A DNA stretch of 64,000 nucleotides, taken from positions 296,598,897-296,662,896 of the forward strand of contig JAIOJX010000032.1 in the NCBI GenBank assembly GCA_022376925.1, written 5' to 3'. A model generated the notes under the pieces. That model searched no databases. It was not told the origin of the DNA and worked only from the letters and a program-made list of their open reading frames with translations. This DNA comes from Tragulus kanchil (lineage: Eukaryota; Chordata; Mammalia; Artiodactyla; Tragulidae). Shown piece by piece: positions 33,857-42,989 of the stretch. The number at the start of each line of letters is the position of its first letter. Position 1 is the stretch's first letter. The position numbers and the translations under genes were made by a program.

Positions 33857-33913
33857 AGCCGCCGCCGCCGCCTCCGGGCCTCCCGCCCCGCCGCCGCCGC
33901 CGCCGCCGCCGCG
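33857..33913. repeat. (GCC)n trinucleotide repeat
   Basis: Two GCC runs, about 33857-33871 and 33888-33912 (about 8 units), are separated by a C-rich spacer. Such repeats in 5' untranslated CpG islands are prone to length change. Confidence 0.85.
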
Positions 33914-34060
33914 CTTTCCTTTCATTTTTGCTTCTCTCTCTCTCTCTCTCCCCTCCCTTTCTCCCTCTCTCTCTTCCTCTCTCTCATTCGCGCGCTCTCC
34001 TCGCTCTCGCCCTCTTTTGCTCGCTCGCTCCCTCCTTCCCTTCCCCCTCCCCCGCCCCCC
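33914..34060. repeat. Pyrimidine tract with (CT)n
   Basis: Almost pure pyrimidine on the plus strand, with a (TC)n core at 33932-33951. A second such tract is at 34465-34548, and pyrimidine bias continues through 34620-34960. It is capable of triplex (H-DNA) formation and would be a GA-rich leader if transcribed on the minus strand. Confidence 0.85.
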
Positions 34061-34317
34061 ACCCCAGACGCCATCTCTCCCTTTCCCCGGTTCTCCCTTC
34101 TCTCCCTCCAGCTCTCCGGCATGAGGGAATGTGGAAGTGAAAGGAAAAGACGACATGTTTGCAGCGCGACGCGGGCCTGCGCGCAGCCGTCCCCGGGGAG
34201 AAGCGGGGGGCGGGTCGGCCGCGGCCGCAGCGACCCACCCCCGCGCCCCCCGCGCCCCCGGCGGCGCGCCGCCCGGGGCTGCGGGGCCGGGGGCCGGGGG
34301 CCGCGCGGGACACTCAC

Positions 34318-34730
34318 CCTGGGTCCGGGCGCGGCTCCTGCGCTGGGGCCCGTGGCGGGCCGGGGCCGGGGGCTCCTGGCTGCCCACCGCCCGGGCTGCT
34401 GCTGCGCGCCCGCCACCCGCCTCCACGCGCGCCCGCCGCCTGCTCCTGCCGCCCTCCCTCCGGCTCCTCTCTTTCTCTCTCTCTCTCTCCCTCTCCTCTC
34501 TCTCTCTCTCTCTCCCTCTCTCGATCGCTCGCTCTCTCTCCCTCCCTGGAAGAAGGGAATGAGGCAGGGCTGACGTGAAGGGATGCAAAACAGCTCCTCC
34601 TAACCCTGCTCGCGGAGGAAGAGAGAGACAGAAAAGCAGCCCTTTTATCTCTCTTTTGTTTTCTCACTTCCTTCCACCCCCCCAACACCCCCCTCTTGTC
34701 AGCCCAAGTTTTCTTTTCTCTTTCTACCAC
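34318..34730 (-). other. Candidate non-coding first exon with splice donor (minus strand)
   Basis: On the minus strand the sequence reads ...cccagg|gtgagtgtcc. The donor GT begins at 34317 and the last exon base would be 34318. This is a strong match to the mammalian donor consensus inside the CpG island. The upstream stretch is GA-rich and would form a purine-rich 5' leader. The true 5' end and the gene are unknown. The open frame across it is low-complexity and I do not believe it is translated. Confidence 0.35.
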
Positions 34731-35306
34731 AGAAAAGGTTTTTCTTCCTTTCTTTCTCTTTCTCTCGGTTCAACTCTCCCACTCAAATTGAAAGCCTGGA
34801 GGGGTTTCTCTCTCTCTTTTTTTTTCTTCCCTCTTTTCTTCCTTCTTCCTCCTTTCTTATTTCTCTAAAAGGGTTTTGTTTGCTGTGGGAGTTTCGTTTG
34901 AGAATCAAGTCACGCCTTTTTTCCTCCTTTTCTTTCTCTCTTTTTTTTTCTCTCCTCTCAGCAGAAAAGGGGAACAAAGATTAACTGAACCGGGGGAGAG
35001 GGGGAGCGGATGAAACCTCGCATGGAAATGGGGGGCCCGGTCCTGCCTGGCACAATGGGGGCCAGAGGGCGCCCCCCCTCCGTGGGAAGCCTGGGACGTC
35101 CTCCCGAGAAGAGTGGGTGGGGGTAGGGGACGCAGCCGCGGGTGCTGGGTCCGGGTTCCTTCCGAAGTGCGGGCGGGGGCCGCCGAGCCCGCCCCACCCA
35201 ACCAGAGGTGGGAGTTTGGGTGGGTTCTTCACTTATATATTTTTAAAATAGGCAGATGGGCTTGGAACAAACATCCTCGCAGAGCACTGAACTGTAAGAA
35301 GCCTTT

Positions 35307-35318
35307 AAACAGCTGTTT
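35307..35318. promoter_or_regulatory. Perfect palindrome with E-box
   Basis: aaacagctgttt is a perfect 12-base palindrome containing CAGCTG, a bHLH-type E-box. It lies 60 bases downstream of the TA-rich word 'cttatatatttttaaaatag' (35232-35251). The duplicate is at 36473-36484. It is only a sequence match. Confidence 0.35.
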
Positions 35319-35724
35319 GCAGAGACCTGGACGTCCAGGCTCGAGGGAGCGGGGCGGGCTGCGAGCGCCTGGGCCCGGGCGGGGAAGGGGCTGGGGGAGC
35401 CGCTGGGATCGGCCCCCTAGGGCTCGCCCATCCCAGTGCCTGGGCCTCCGCCCCCGGACGCACTGCTGGGGGCCGCCAAGGCGTGGCCGTTGGCTATGCG
35501 AGGGTCATCCCCCCACCCCCCGGCTCCCCACCGACCTCTAACGTCCAGCAGCTTCTCCACTTCTAGCCCTTGGACGGAACGCGGCAGAGACGCCACGAAG
35601 GGTCAATTATTCATGGGGCGCCTGGGCGCGTCCCCAAGACCTGCTCTGCCTTGTGCTTCTCCGGAGAAGTGGGGAGAAGACAGGGGAAAAGTTCCCAGAG
35701 CAAACTTGGCCACATTTCAGTTTT

Positions 35725-35800
35725 GCCCAACTAAGTATTGAGCACCTGCTGGATGCCTGGCCCTTGGACGGGGGCTACTGCCAGGGGCTGGGGAGAAACG
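35725..35800 (+). repeat. L2-like fragment
   Basis: 'taagtattgagcacctgctg' and 'gatgcctggccc' resemble the L2 3' region. The duplicate is at 36891-36966. Confidence 0.5.
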
Positions 35801-37619
35801 TGAGTCTTCGTGGGCCCCCAGCGTTTCCGCAGGAAACAATGCCAGAGGAGGCTGCAGCTCGGGACCGGTCAACGAGAGGAAGGGAAGCCTGGATCCTCTC
35901 CCCTCCCTCCTCTCTTCCTTCCCCTTCTCTTCCTTCCTCCCGGCTGCGTCTCCTTGGCTCCACCCCTTCTCCTCATCAATTCCTCCCACACTTCCCTGCT
36001 CTCCCTGGCTTTTCACTGGAGGGTCCCTTCTCCCAGCGAGGAGCAGATGCTGAGCCCCATTGTCTCCCCCGCCCAACACACACAGGACCTGCCATTCTTC
36101 ACCCCTCCCCCCAAGCCCGCCGGCCTGGGCCTTTAGACACTGGAGCCCCAAGGCCACTGCCCCTCACCCCATCCTAAACCAGCTCCTGGGAGCGGATGAA
36201 ACCTCGAGAAGGTCCTGCCTGGCACAATGGGGGCCAGGGCGCCCTCCGTGGGAAGCCTGGGACGTCCTCCCGAGAAGAGCGGGTGGGGGTAAGGGGCGCA
36301 GCCGCGGGTGCTGGGTCCGGGTTCCTTCCGAAGTGCGGGCGGGGGCCGCCGAGCCCGCCCCACCCAACCAGAGGTGGGAGTTTGGGTGGGTTCTTCACTT
36401 ATATATTTTTAAAATAGGCAGATGGGCTTGGAACAAACATCCTCGCAGAGCACTGAACTGTAAGAAGCCTTTAAACAGCTGTTTGCAGAGACCTGGACGT
36501 CCAGGCTCGAGGGAGCGGGGCGGGCTGCGAGCGCCTGGGCCCGGGCGGGGAAGGGGCTGGGGGAGCCGCTGGGATCGGCCCCCTAGGGCTCGCCCATCCC
36601 AGTGCCTGGGCCTCCGCCCCCGGACGCACTGCTGGGGGCCGCCAAGGCGTGGCCGTTGGCTATGCGAGGGTCATCCCCCCACCCCCCGGCTCCCCACCGA
36701 CCTCTAACGTCCAGCAGCTTCTCCACTTCTAGCCCTTGGACGGAACGCGGCAGAGACGCCACGAAGGGTCAATTATTCATGGGGCGCCTGGGCGCGTCCC
36801 CAAGACCTGCTCTGCCTTGTGCTTCTCCGGAGAAGTGGGGAGAAGACAGGGGAAAAGTTCCCAGGGCAAACTTGGCCACATTTCAGTTTTGCCCAACTAA
36901 GTATTGAGCACCTGCTGGATGCCTGGCCCTTGGACGGGGGCTACTGCCAGGGGCTGGGGAGAAACGTGAGTCTTCGTGGGCCCCCAGCGTTTCCGCAGGA
37001 AACAATGCCAGAGGAGGCTGCAGCTCGGGGACCGGTCAACGAGAGGAAGGGAAGCCTGGATCCTCTCCCCTCCCTCCTCTCTTCCTTCCCCTTCTCTTCC
37101 TTCCTCCCGGCTGCGTCTCCTTGGCTCCACCCCTTCTCCTCATCAATTCCTCCCACACTTCCCTGCTCTCCCTGGCTTTTCACTGGAGGGTCCCTTCTCC
37201 CAGCGAGGAGCAGATGCTGAGCCCCATTGTCTCCCCCGCCCAACACACACAGGACCTGCCATTCTTCACCCCTCCCCCCAAGCCCGCCGGCCTGGGCCTT
37301 TAGACACTGGAGCCCCAAGGCCACTGCCCCTCACCCCATCCTAAACCAGCTCCTGGGGCTGTGAGCAATGACTCCAGTCACTCAGAACATGATTTGTTTC
37401 TGCCTGGGAATGACAGTAGCCTGGGATTTGTTCTAGCAAGGAGGACAGGGAGCCCTGGGTAATCCCAGAGTAGCCCCCTCATCCCCATTCTACCCTCTTA
37501 ATAGGGTGTCCAGAGAGCCATATTTCTGTCCTCTTAGATTCTGCTCAGTACACCTAAATCATATCCTCTGAATAAAGCAAAACAGCTCCAAGAGTGGCGC
37601 CTTCGTGGAATCCAGGCTT

Positions 37620-37960
37620 ACAGAGTCCCTACTCTGGGCCCACTCCCATGCTGGGTGCTAGGGACCTAGCAACCATCAATACCCAGGGGCCTCACTTGGC
37701 TTTGCAGACTGGCAGGGGAAGAAACGGGAAGACAGGCAACCACAATGCCATGTGTTCCATGTAAAGGTGAACCAAGGAAGCACCTAGAAAAAGAGTGCTT
37801 GGACGAGGGGAGTCGGGGATGGCTCCTGGAGGAGATCACATCTAGATGTCGGCCTGTACTGGGTACTAAATGCATGGGATGGCAGCCTGTCCAAAGGCTT
37901 CATCGCAAGAGAGGACATTCTTCCAGATTCTTGGAACCTCTGCAAGTGTTGGCTGCAGTG
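37620..37960 (+). repeat. L2-like fragment
   Basis: 'actctgggcccactcccatg', 'ctgggtgctagggacctag', 'gaagacaggcaaccaca' and 'ggctcctggaggagatcaca' follow the L2 3' order over about 300 bases. Confidence 0.55.
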
Positions 37961-38130
37961 GAGAGGACAGTGGGGGAGGAAGAACCCAGGGTATCAGGGC
38001 ATGCGCTGGGGAGGGGCAGGGTATCAGGGTGATTTTTACGTTTTAGCCTCCCCCACTTGTTCACATCATGAACTTGGGTGGTTAATACCCTCGGTTTCCA
38101 TCCTTACAAGGTAGAGGTAAGGAGACCTAT

Positions 38131-38340
38131 GGGCTTACCTCCGTGGCTCCGTCAGTAAAGAATCCACCTGCAATGCAGGAGTCCTAGGTTCAATCCCTGA
38201 GTTGGAAAGATCCCCTGGAGAAGGAAATGGCAACCCACTCCAGTCTTCTTGCCTGAGAAATTCCACTGACAGAAGAGCCTGGCAGGCTACAGTCTGTGGA
38301 GTTGCAAGAGTTGGACATGACTTAGCGACTAAACCACCAA
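38131..38340 (+). mobile_element. Bov-tA-like SINE
   Basis: The head is gggcttacctccgtggctcc, then 'taggttcaatccctgagttg', 'gagaaggaaatggcaaccca' and 'agagttggacatgacttag'. Flanking 'gagacctat' and 'gaggacctat' look like a short target-site duplication. Confidence 0.9.
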
Positions 38341-38379
38341 GAGGACCTATGGGCCGCAGAGTGAGTGTCTTATCTTTAA

Positions 38380-38570
38380 GGGTCCAGGCTTACTTACTGC
38401 ATATCCCTGGGACAGTTGACCTCTCTGAATGTAAGTTTTCTCATCTGTGAAATGGGGTGAAAACACTCGACTCACAGGGCTTCTGTGAGGCTTAGAAAAG
38501 CCCATGCCCAGCTCAGCATCTGGGATGTAAGCTCCACTATGTGACGGCTTTTGTTCATTGTTATTATATG
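38380..38570 (+). repeat. MIR
   Basis: The words 'gggacagttgacctctctga', 'gttttctcatctgtgaaatg' and 'cagggcttctgtgaggctta' are the MIR core in order. Confidence 0.8.
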
Positions 38571-38580
38571 TCAGGGAGTG

Positions 38581-40704
38581 ACAGGGAGGTGCCTGTACAA
38601 CTTGGAAATGAGATTTATGTTGAGAGTTGATACTCAAGTGAGTCACCATGCCTGAAACGCAACGGATTAATTGGCTGCGGATAAAGCGTTCCTTCAGAAA
38701 TACCGTGTGTCCCCATGAGTGGTTGGGATTGGGGACCACCTCTTTCTGACCAAGATGGCCAGGGTGTCATCTCAGGAGCAAAACTGGAATGTGACTGTGG
38801 TTACCAAGGCCTGGCCTGATTAATGGAATCATAGCCTGTCTGAAGAACAAAAAAGAACGTAGGAAAGTGGGCCTTGTAAAACTCTGGAGGGCCCCTAGGA
38901 GTAAGTGTTTGGAAGTGTTTATCCTTTCTTTTTGTTTATTTTTAAAGATTTATTTATTTATTTATTTATTTATTTGGGGTGGGGGTCGGGTTGGGGAGGG
39001 AGGGGAGTGAGTGGGCCACTTCTATTGGTCTTTCATTTCTCTATTTTCATCCGTCTTTGTTCTTTGGCTCCTGTGGGCCTCCCATCGCGATGGCGTCTGT
39101 TGTTGCAGAGCCGGCTCTGGGCACATGCGCTCCAGAGCCGTCCGGTTCGGTAATTGGACACATCGGTCCAGCCGCTCCGTGGCACATGGGATCTTCCCAG
39201 GCCAGGGCTCGAACCGGCGCCCCTTGCACTGCAAGGCGGTGTCCTTACCCACTGGACCACCAGGGGAAGCCCTGGCAGTGTTTGTTCAGTGGAAAAAAGT
39301 AGACACAGAAGTTCACAATGGGGAGAAGGGCAGAAAGCGACTGTGGCCTGCTTCAGAGCCCAGATGAAATCTCTTGAAACCTCTTAATCCTTTGCTTGGG
39401 TTCCTCATTCTCCAAGCAGCCTGCAAATAAGGTTGGTATCAGCAACATGCCCTCCCTGAATCCAGGAAGACACCAGGGTTCCAGTCTCTGCCTTGTAAAC
39501 CTTTTACGCATCTGCTGTTTCTTTATGACACAGGTTCATTGTGTTAGAATTTGTTAACCAGGTGAGCAAAACCGAAAAGGCTCAAGAGACATTCTAGTTT
39601 GGTGTAGGTTACTTTTTGGAAAAAATTTTAATGTGCAAAACACTCGGGAGGTGCCTGTACAACTTGGAATTTTTGGGGATGACAGGAGGTGCCTGTACAA
39701 CTTGGAAATGAGATTTATGTTGAGAGTTGATACTCAAGTGAGTCACCATGCCTGAAACGCAACGGATTAATTGGCTGCGGATAAAGCGTTCCTTCAGAAA
39801 TACCGTGTGTCCCCATGAGTGGTTGGGATTGGGGACCACCTCTTTCTGACCAAGATGGCCAGGGTGTCATCTCAGGAGCAAAACTGGAATGTGACTGTGG
39901 TTACCAAGGCCTGGCCTGATTAATGGAATCATAGCCTGTCTGAAGAACAAAAAAGAACGTAGGAAAGTGGGCCTTGTAAAACTCTGGAGGGCCCCTAGGA
40001 GTAAGTGTTTGGAAGTGTTTATCCTTTCTTTTTGTTTATTTTTAAAGATTTATTTATTTATTTATTTGGGGTGGGGGTCGGGTTGGGGAGGGAGGGGAGT
40101 GAGTGGGCCACTTCTATTGGTCTTTCATTTCTCTATTTTCATCCGTCTTTGTTCTTTGGCTCCTGTGGGCCTCCCATCGCGATGGCGTCTGTTGTTGCAG
40201 AGCCGGCTCTGGGCACATGCGCTCCAGAGCCGTCCGGTTCGGTAATTGGACACATCGGTCCAGCCGCTCCGTGGCACATGGGATCTTCCCAGGCCAGGGC
40301 TCGAACCGGCGCCCCTTGCACTGCAAGGCGGTGTCCTTACCCACTGGACCACCAGGGGAAGCCCTGGCAGTGTTTGTTCAGTGGAAAAAAGTAGACACAG
40401 AAGTTCACAATGGGGAGAAGGGCAGAAAGCGACTGTGGCCTGCTTCAGAGCCCAGATGAAATCTCTTGAAACCTCTTAATCCTTTGCTTGGGTTCCTCAT
40501 TCTCCAAGCAGCCTGCAAATAAGGTTGGTATCAGCAACATGCCCTCCCTGAATCCAGGAAGACACCAGGGTTCCAGTCTCTGCCTTGTAAACCTTTTACG
40601 CATCTGCTGTTTCTTTATGACACAGGTTCATTGTGTTAGAATTTGTTAACCAGGTGAGCAAAACCGAAAAGGCTCCCGAAGAGACATTCTAGTTTGGTGT
40701 AGGT
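38581..40704. repeat. Direct duplication D11 (copies 38581-39609 and 39682-40704)
   Basis: The offset is 1100, falling to 1092 because copy 2 has two fewer (ttta) units in the SINE-N tail. The seam (39610-39681) holds an extra partial start, 'gggaggtgcctgtacaactt' at 39646-39665, followed by the proper start of copy 2. Confidence 0.95.
38925..39272 (-). mobile_element. SINE-N, full length, reverse
   Basis: On the minus strand: head gggcttcccctggtggtcca, B-box-like ggttcgagccc, hairpin segment with gcgcatgtgc, 'caaagaacaaagacgg', the C-rich 3' end and (aaat)n tail. Here the palindrome has one change and part of the right arm is altered. A weak flanking match is 'agtgttt'. The duplicate is at 40017-40364. 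Confidence 0.9.
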
Positions 40705-40901
40705 ACTTGGACATTTTATAGATGCACTTCAACACATAAATGCGTAGTAATTAAACTGTGCAAAGTAAATATTGTTAAACACGGGAATGGGTATACATGT
40801 GAATGTTATTTTGGCAAAATTAACAAAAATGACATAATGTGACCCCTACTCAGAGGGATTTTTACCCAATACTATGTCACAAATATCTTCCCCTGTCTTT
40901 A

Positions 40902-41231
40902 TTATTTATTTATTTATTTTGGGGGTGAGGTGAGGCGGGGGGAGGCGGTGGGTTGGGGAGGGAGAGGGCGGGTGGGCCACTTCTATTGGTCTTTCATTTA
41001 TCTATTTTTATCCATCTTTGTTCTTTGGCCCGTGTGGGCCTCCCATCACGGTGGCCTCTGTTGTCGCAGAGCACTGGCTCTAGGTGCATGCGCTCCAGAG
41101 CTCCAGCTCCGTAACTGGACACATGGGTCCAGCCGCTCCGCAGCACGTGGGATCTTCCCAGGCCAGGGATGGAACCAGCGCCCCTTGCACTGCAAGGCGG
41201 TGTCCTTACCCACTGGACCACCAGGGAAGCC
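40902..41231 (-). mobile_element. SINE-N with perfect 15-base target-site duplication
   Basis: cttcccctgtcttta flanks it at 40887-40901 and 41232-41246. On the minus strand the head gggcttccctggtggtccag, the A-box and the 3' (aaat)n tail are intact. This is an independent insertion, less than 550 bases from the D11 copy. Confidence 0.94.
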
Positions 41232-41249
41232 CTTCCCCTGTCTTTAAAC

Positions 41250-42210
41250 ATCTATTGTCATTCGTGTTTTTCCATGGTATGTATTTATCTTCCTTGTTGA
41301 AAAACAGATCACTAGACCTGAGGGGTATTGTGGATTTTCACTTTTATGGACCCACTGTGATCAATGTATTCTACAGGAACCTTGTGCCAAATACATGTCA
41401 TGTTCTGATCATCATCTTACAACTAAGGAGACAGAGGCACAGAAAAGGTTAAAAACTTTCTGAAGTCACAGCGATAGAGTGACTGAGCCAGAATGTGCAG
41501 CCGGAGTTTCTAAATGGAAGTTCCTTTCAGCATCTCTTGTTTTCTTCTTTTCTTTAGCATGTCTCCTCCTCCAACTTCCTTGTTTACTCTCTCAGACCTC
41601 CTCCCTGCCAGAACCTGTCTGGGCAGTGACCCATTTCCTTCTCTGACACCTGAGTAACTTCAGTAATGTCCATCTTCTGGGATTGTTGGCAGGAATGAAA
41701 GCAGGTGACACATGGCATGTGATGCATGCTGCTGTGTTTGGTGAATGGTGAAGCCTGGGTGAATGACTGTTAGGAGGTACTCATATGGGCCTAAGCCCAA
41801 GATCAGACACCATCACCTTTAGCCGAAGACCCTGACACCCTCTACCACAGGAAGGACGCCTCAGATTCACACACAAGAGAAAGACATTGGCTCTTCCAAA
41901 GCCGGAACCATAAAGGAAGTCTCCCCTGGGTGATTCAGAAGCTTCACCGCTAGAATAGGAGGAAAGACTTGTTACTATAAGGTTTATTAATGAGAGGAGG
42001 CTTTCATGTCAAAGACCATCCAGAACGTTTGTATTCATTTCTGAAATCTCTGAAAAATCTGAGGAATCTTGTGAGCCAAATAAAGGGATGAAACACAGCT
42101 CCTTCAGTGTTTCAATTGACAGGGTCACCAGAGTCACTGCTGGGAGATCAGCAGATGATTATTAAAATCTGTGGCTTTCCTCAGCAGAACCAAGCAAACA
42201 TTTAAAAAGT
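41250..42210. other. No recognised gene
   Basis: A MIR-like segment may lie at 41400-41500 ('acaactaaggagacagaggc', 'agaaaaggttaaaaactt', 'aagtcacagcgatagagtg'). The rest shows no repeat landmarks and no framed exon. Confidence 0.45.
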
Positions 42211-42216
42211 ATATCA

Positions 42217-42540
42217 AGGACTTCCCTGGTGGCTCATTGGTAAAGAACTCATCGGCCAATCCCGGAGATGTGGGTTTGATCCCTGGGTCAGGAAGATGCC
42301 GCATGCCTTGGTGCAGTTGAGCCCATGTGTCACAACTGTTGAGCTTGTGCTGTAGAGCCTGAGAGATGCAACTACCGAAGCCCATGTGCCCTAGAGAACA
42401 TGCTCTGCAACAAGAGAAGCCACCGCAATGGGAAGCCTGCATACTGCAATGAAAAGTATTACTGACTGCAACTAGAGAAAAGCTTGTGTAACAACAAGGA
42501 CCCAGCACAGCCCGAAATAAGAAATACTAATAAAAAAAAA
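42217..42540 (+). mobile_element. CHR-2-like long SINE
   Basis: 'ggacttccctggtggctcat', 'gggtttgatccctgggtcag', 'gcaactaccgaagcccatgt' and an A-tail at 42530-42543. Confidence 0.88.
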
Positions 42541-42548
42541 AAAATGCA

Positions 42549-42765
42549 GGGCTTCCCTAGTGGTCCAGAGGCTAAGGCTTCTCGCTCCTATGCAGGTGGC
42601 CTGGTTTCCATCCCTGTTCTGGGAACTAGATCCAACCTGACACAACGAAGAGTTTGCATGCTGCAGCTAAAAGATCCTGCATGCCTAAGTGAAGATCGAA
42701 GGTCCTGCGTGCTGCAGCTAAGACCCAGTGCAGCCAGATAAATAATTTTTTTTTTTTAATAGTGT
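42549..42765 (+). mobile_element. CHR-2-like SINE
   Basis: 'gggcttccctagtggtccag', 'ccatccctgttctgggaact' and three 'ctgcatgc/ctgcagctaa' body units, ending in 'gccagataaataa'. Confidence 0.87.
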
Positions 42766-42989
42766 TAAATATTGACACTTTGCAATGTGACTTTGCAGTG
42801 TCTGCTATTTGGTTTTGAATATCAAACCTCCCCATAGGATTCCAACCAATGGAAGATTTAGGACCCAGGAACAGGATTTTAAAGAGGTTGCAGAGAGCAG
42901 AGGGGGACCTGAGGCTCCTGAAAGGCTGGGTTGTAGGAGACAGCAGGAGGACCAGAGCTGGAGAGTCATTGGAAGTTGTGTTGGGCACC

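Larger units (their letters stand above)
33340..35480. promoter_or_regulatory. CpG-island promoter region
   Basis: CpG density jumps sharply from about 33340, is densest at 33590-33920 and 34160-34460, and continues at 35120-35480. GC boxes occur at 33761-33775 (ggcggggcggggcgg). No repeats are seen until duplication D10 begins. Islands of this kind mark housekeeping or developmental gene starts. The gene is not identifiable. Long arginine/proline-rich open frames here on both strands, up to 361 codons, reflect base composition and lack codon structure. Confidence 0.85.
35003..37357. repeat. Direct duplication D10 in the CpG-island flank (copies 35003-36190 and 36189-37357)
   Basis: The offset is 1166. 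Copy 2 has lost about 18 bases right at its start (after 'gatgaaacctcg') and further small stretches nearby. Beyond that, identity is near complete. The copies join through the shared word 'gggagcgga' at 36188-36196. No SINE lies inside, so this is non-repetitive promoter-proximal DNA present twice. Confidence 0.95.

Noticed and set aside
33503..34588. 361-codon minus-strand open frame and overlapping plus-strand frames of up to 259 codons
   Set aside because: They are Arg/Glu/Gly/Pro low-complexity translations of the GC-rich and (CT)n DNA, open in several frames at once, with no domain.
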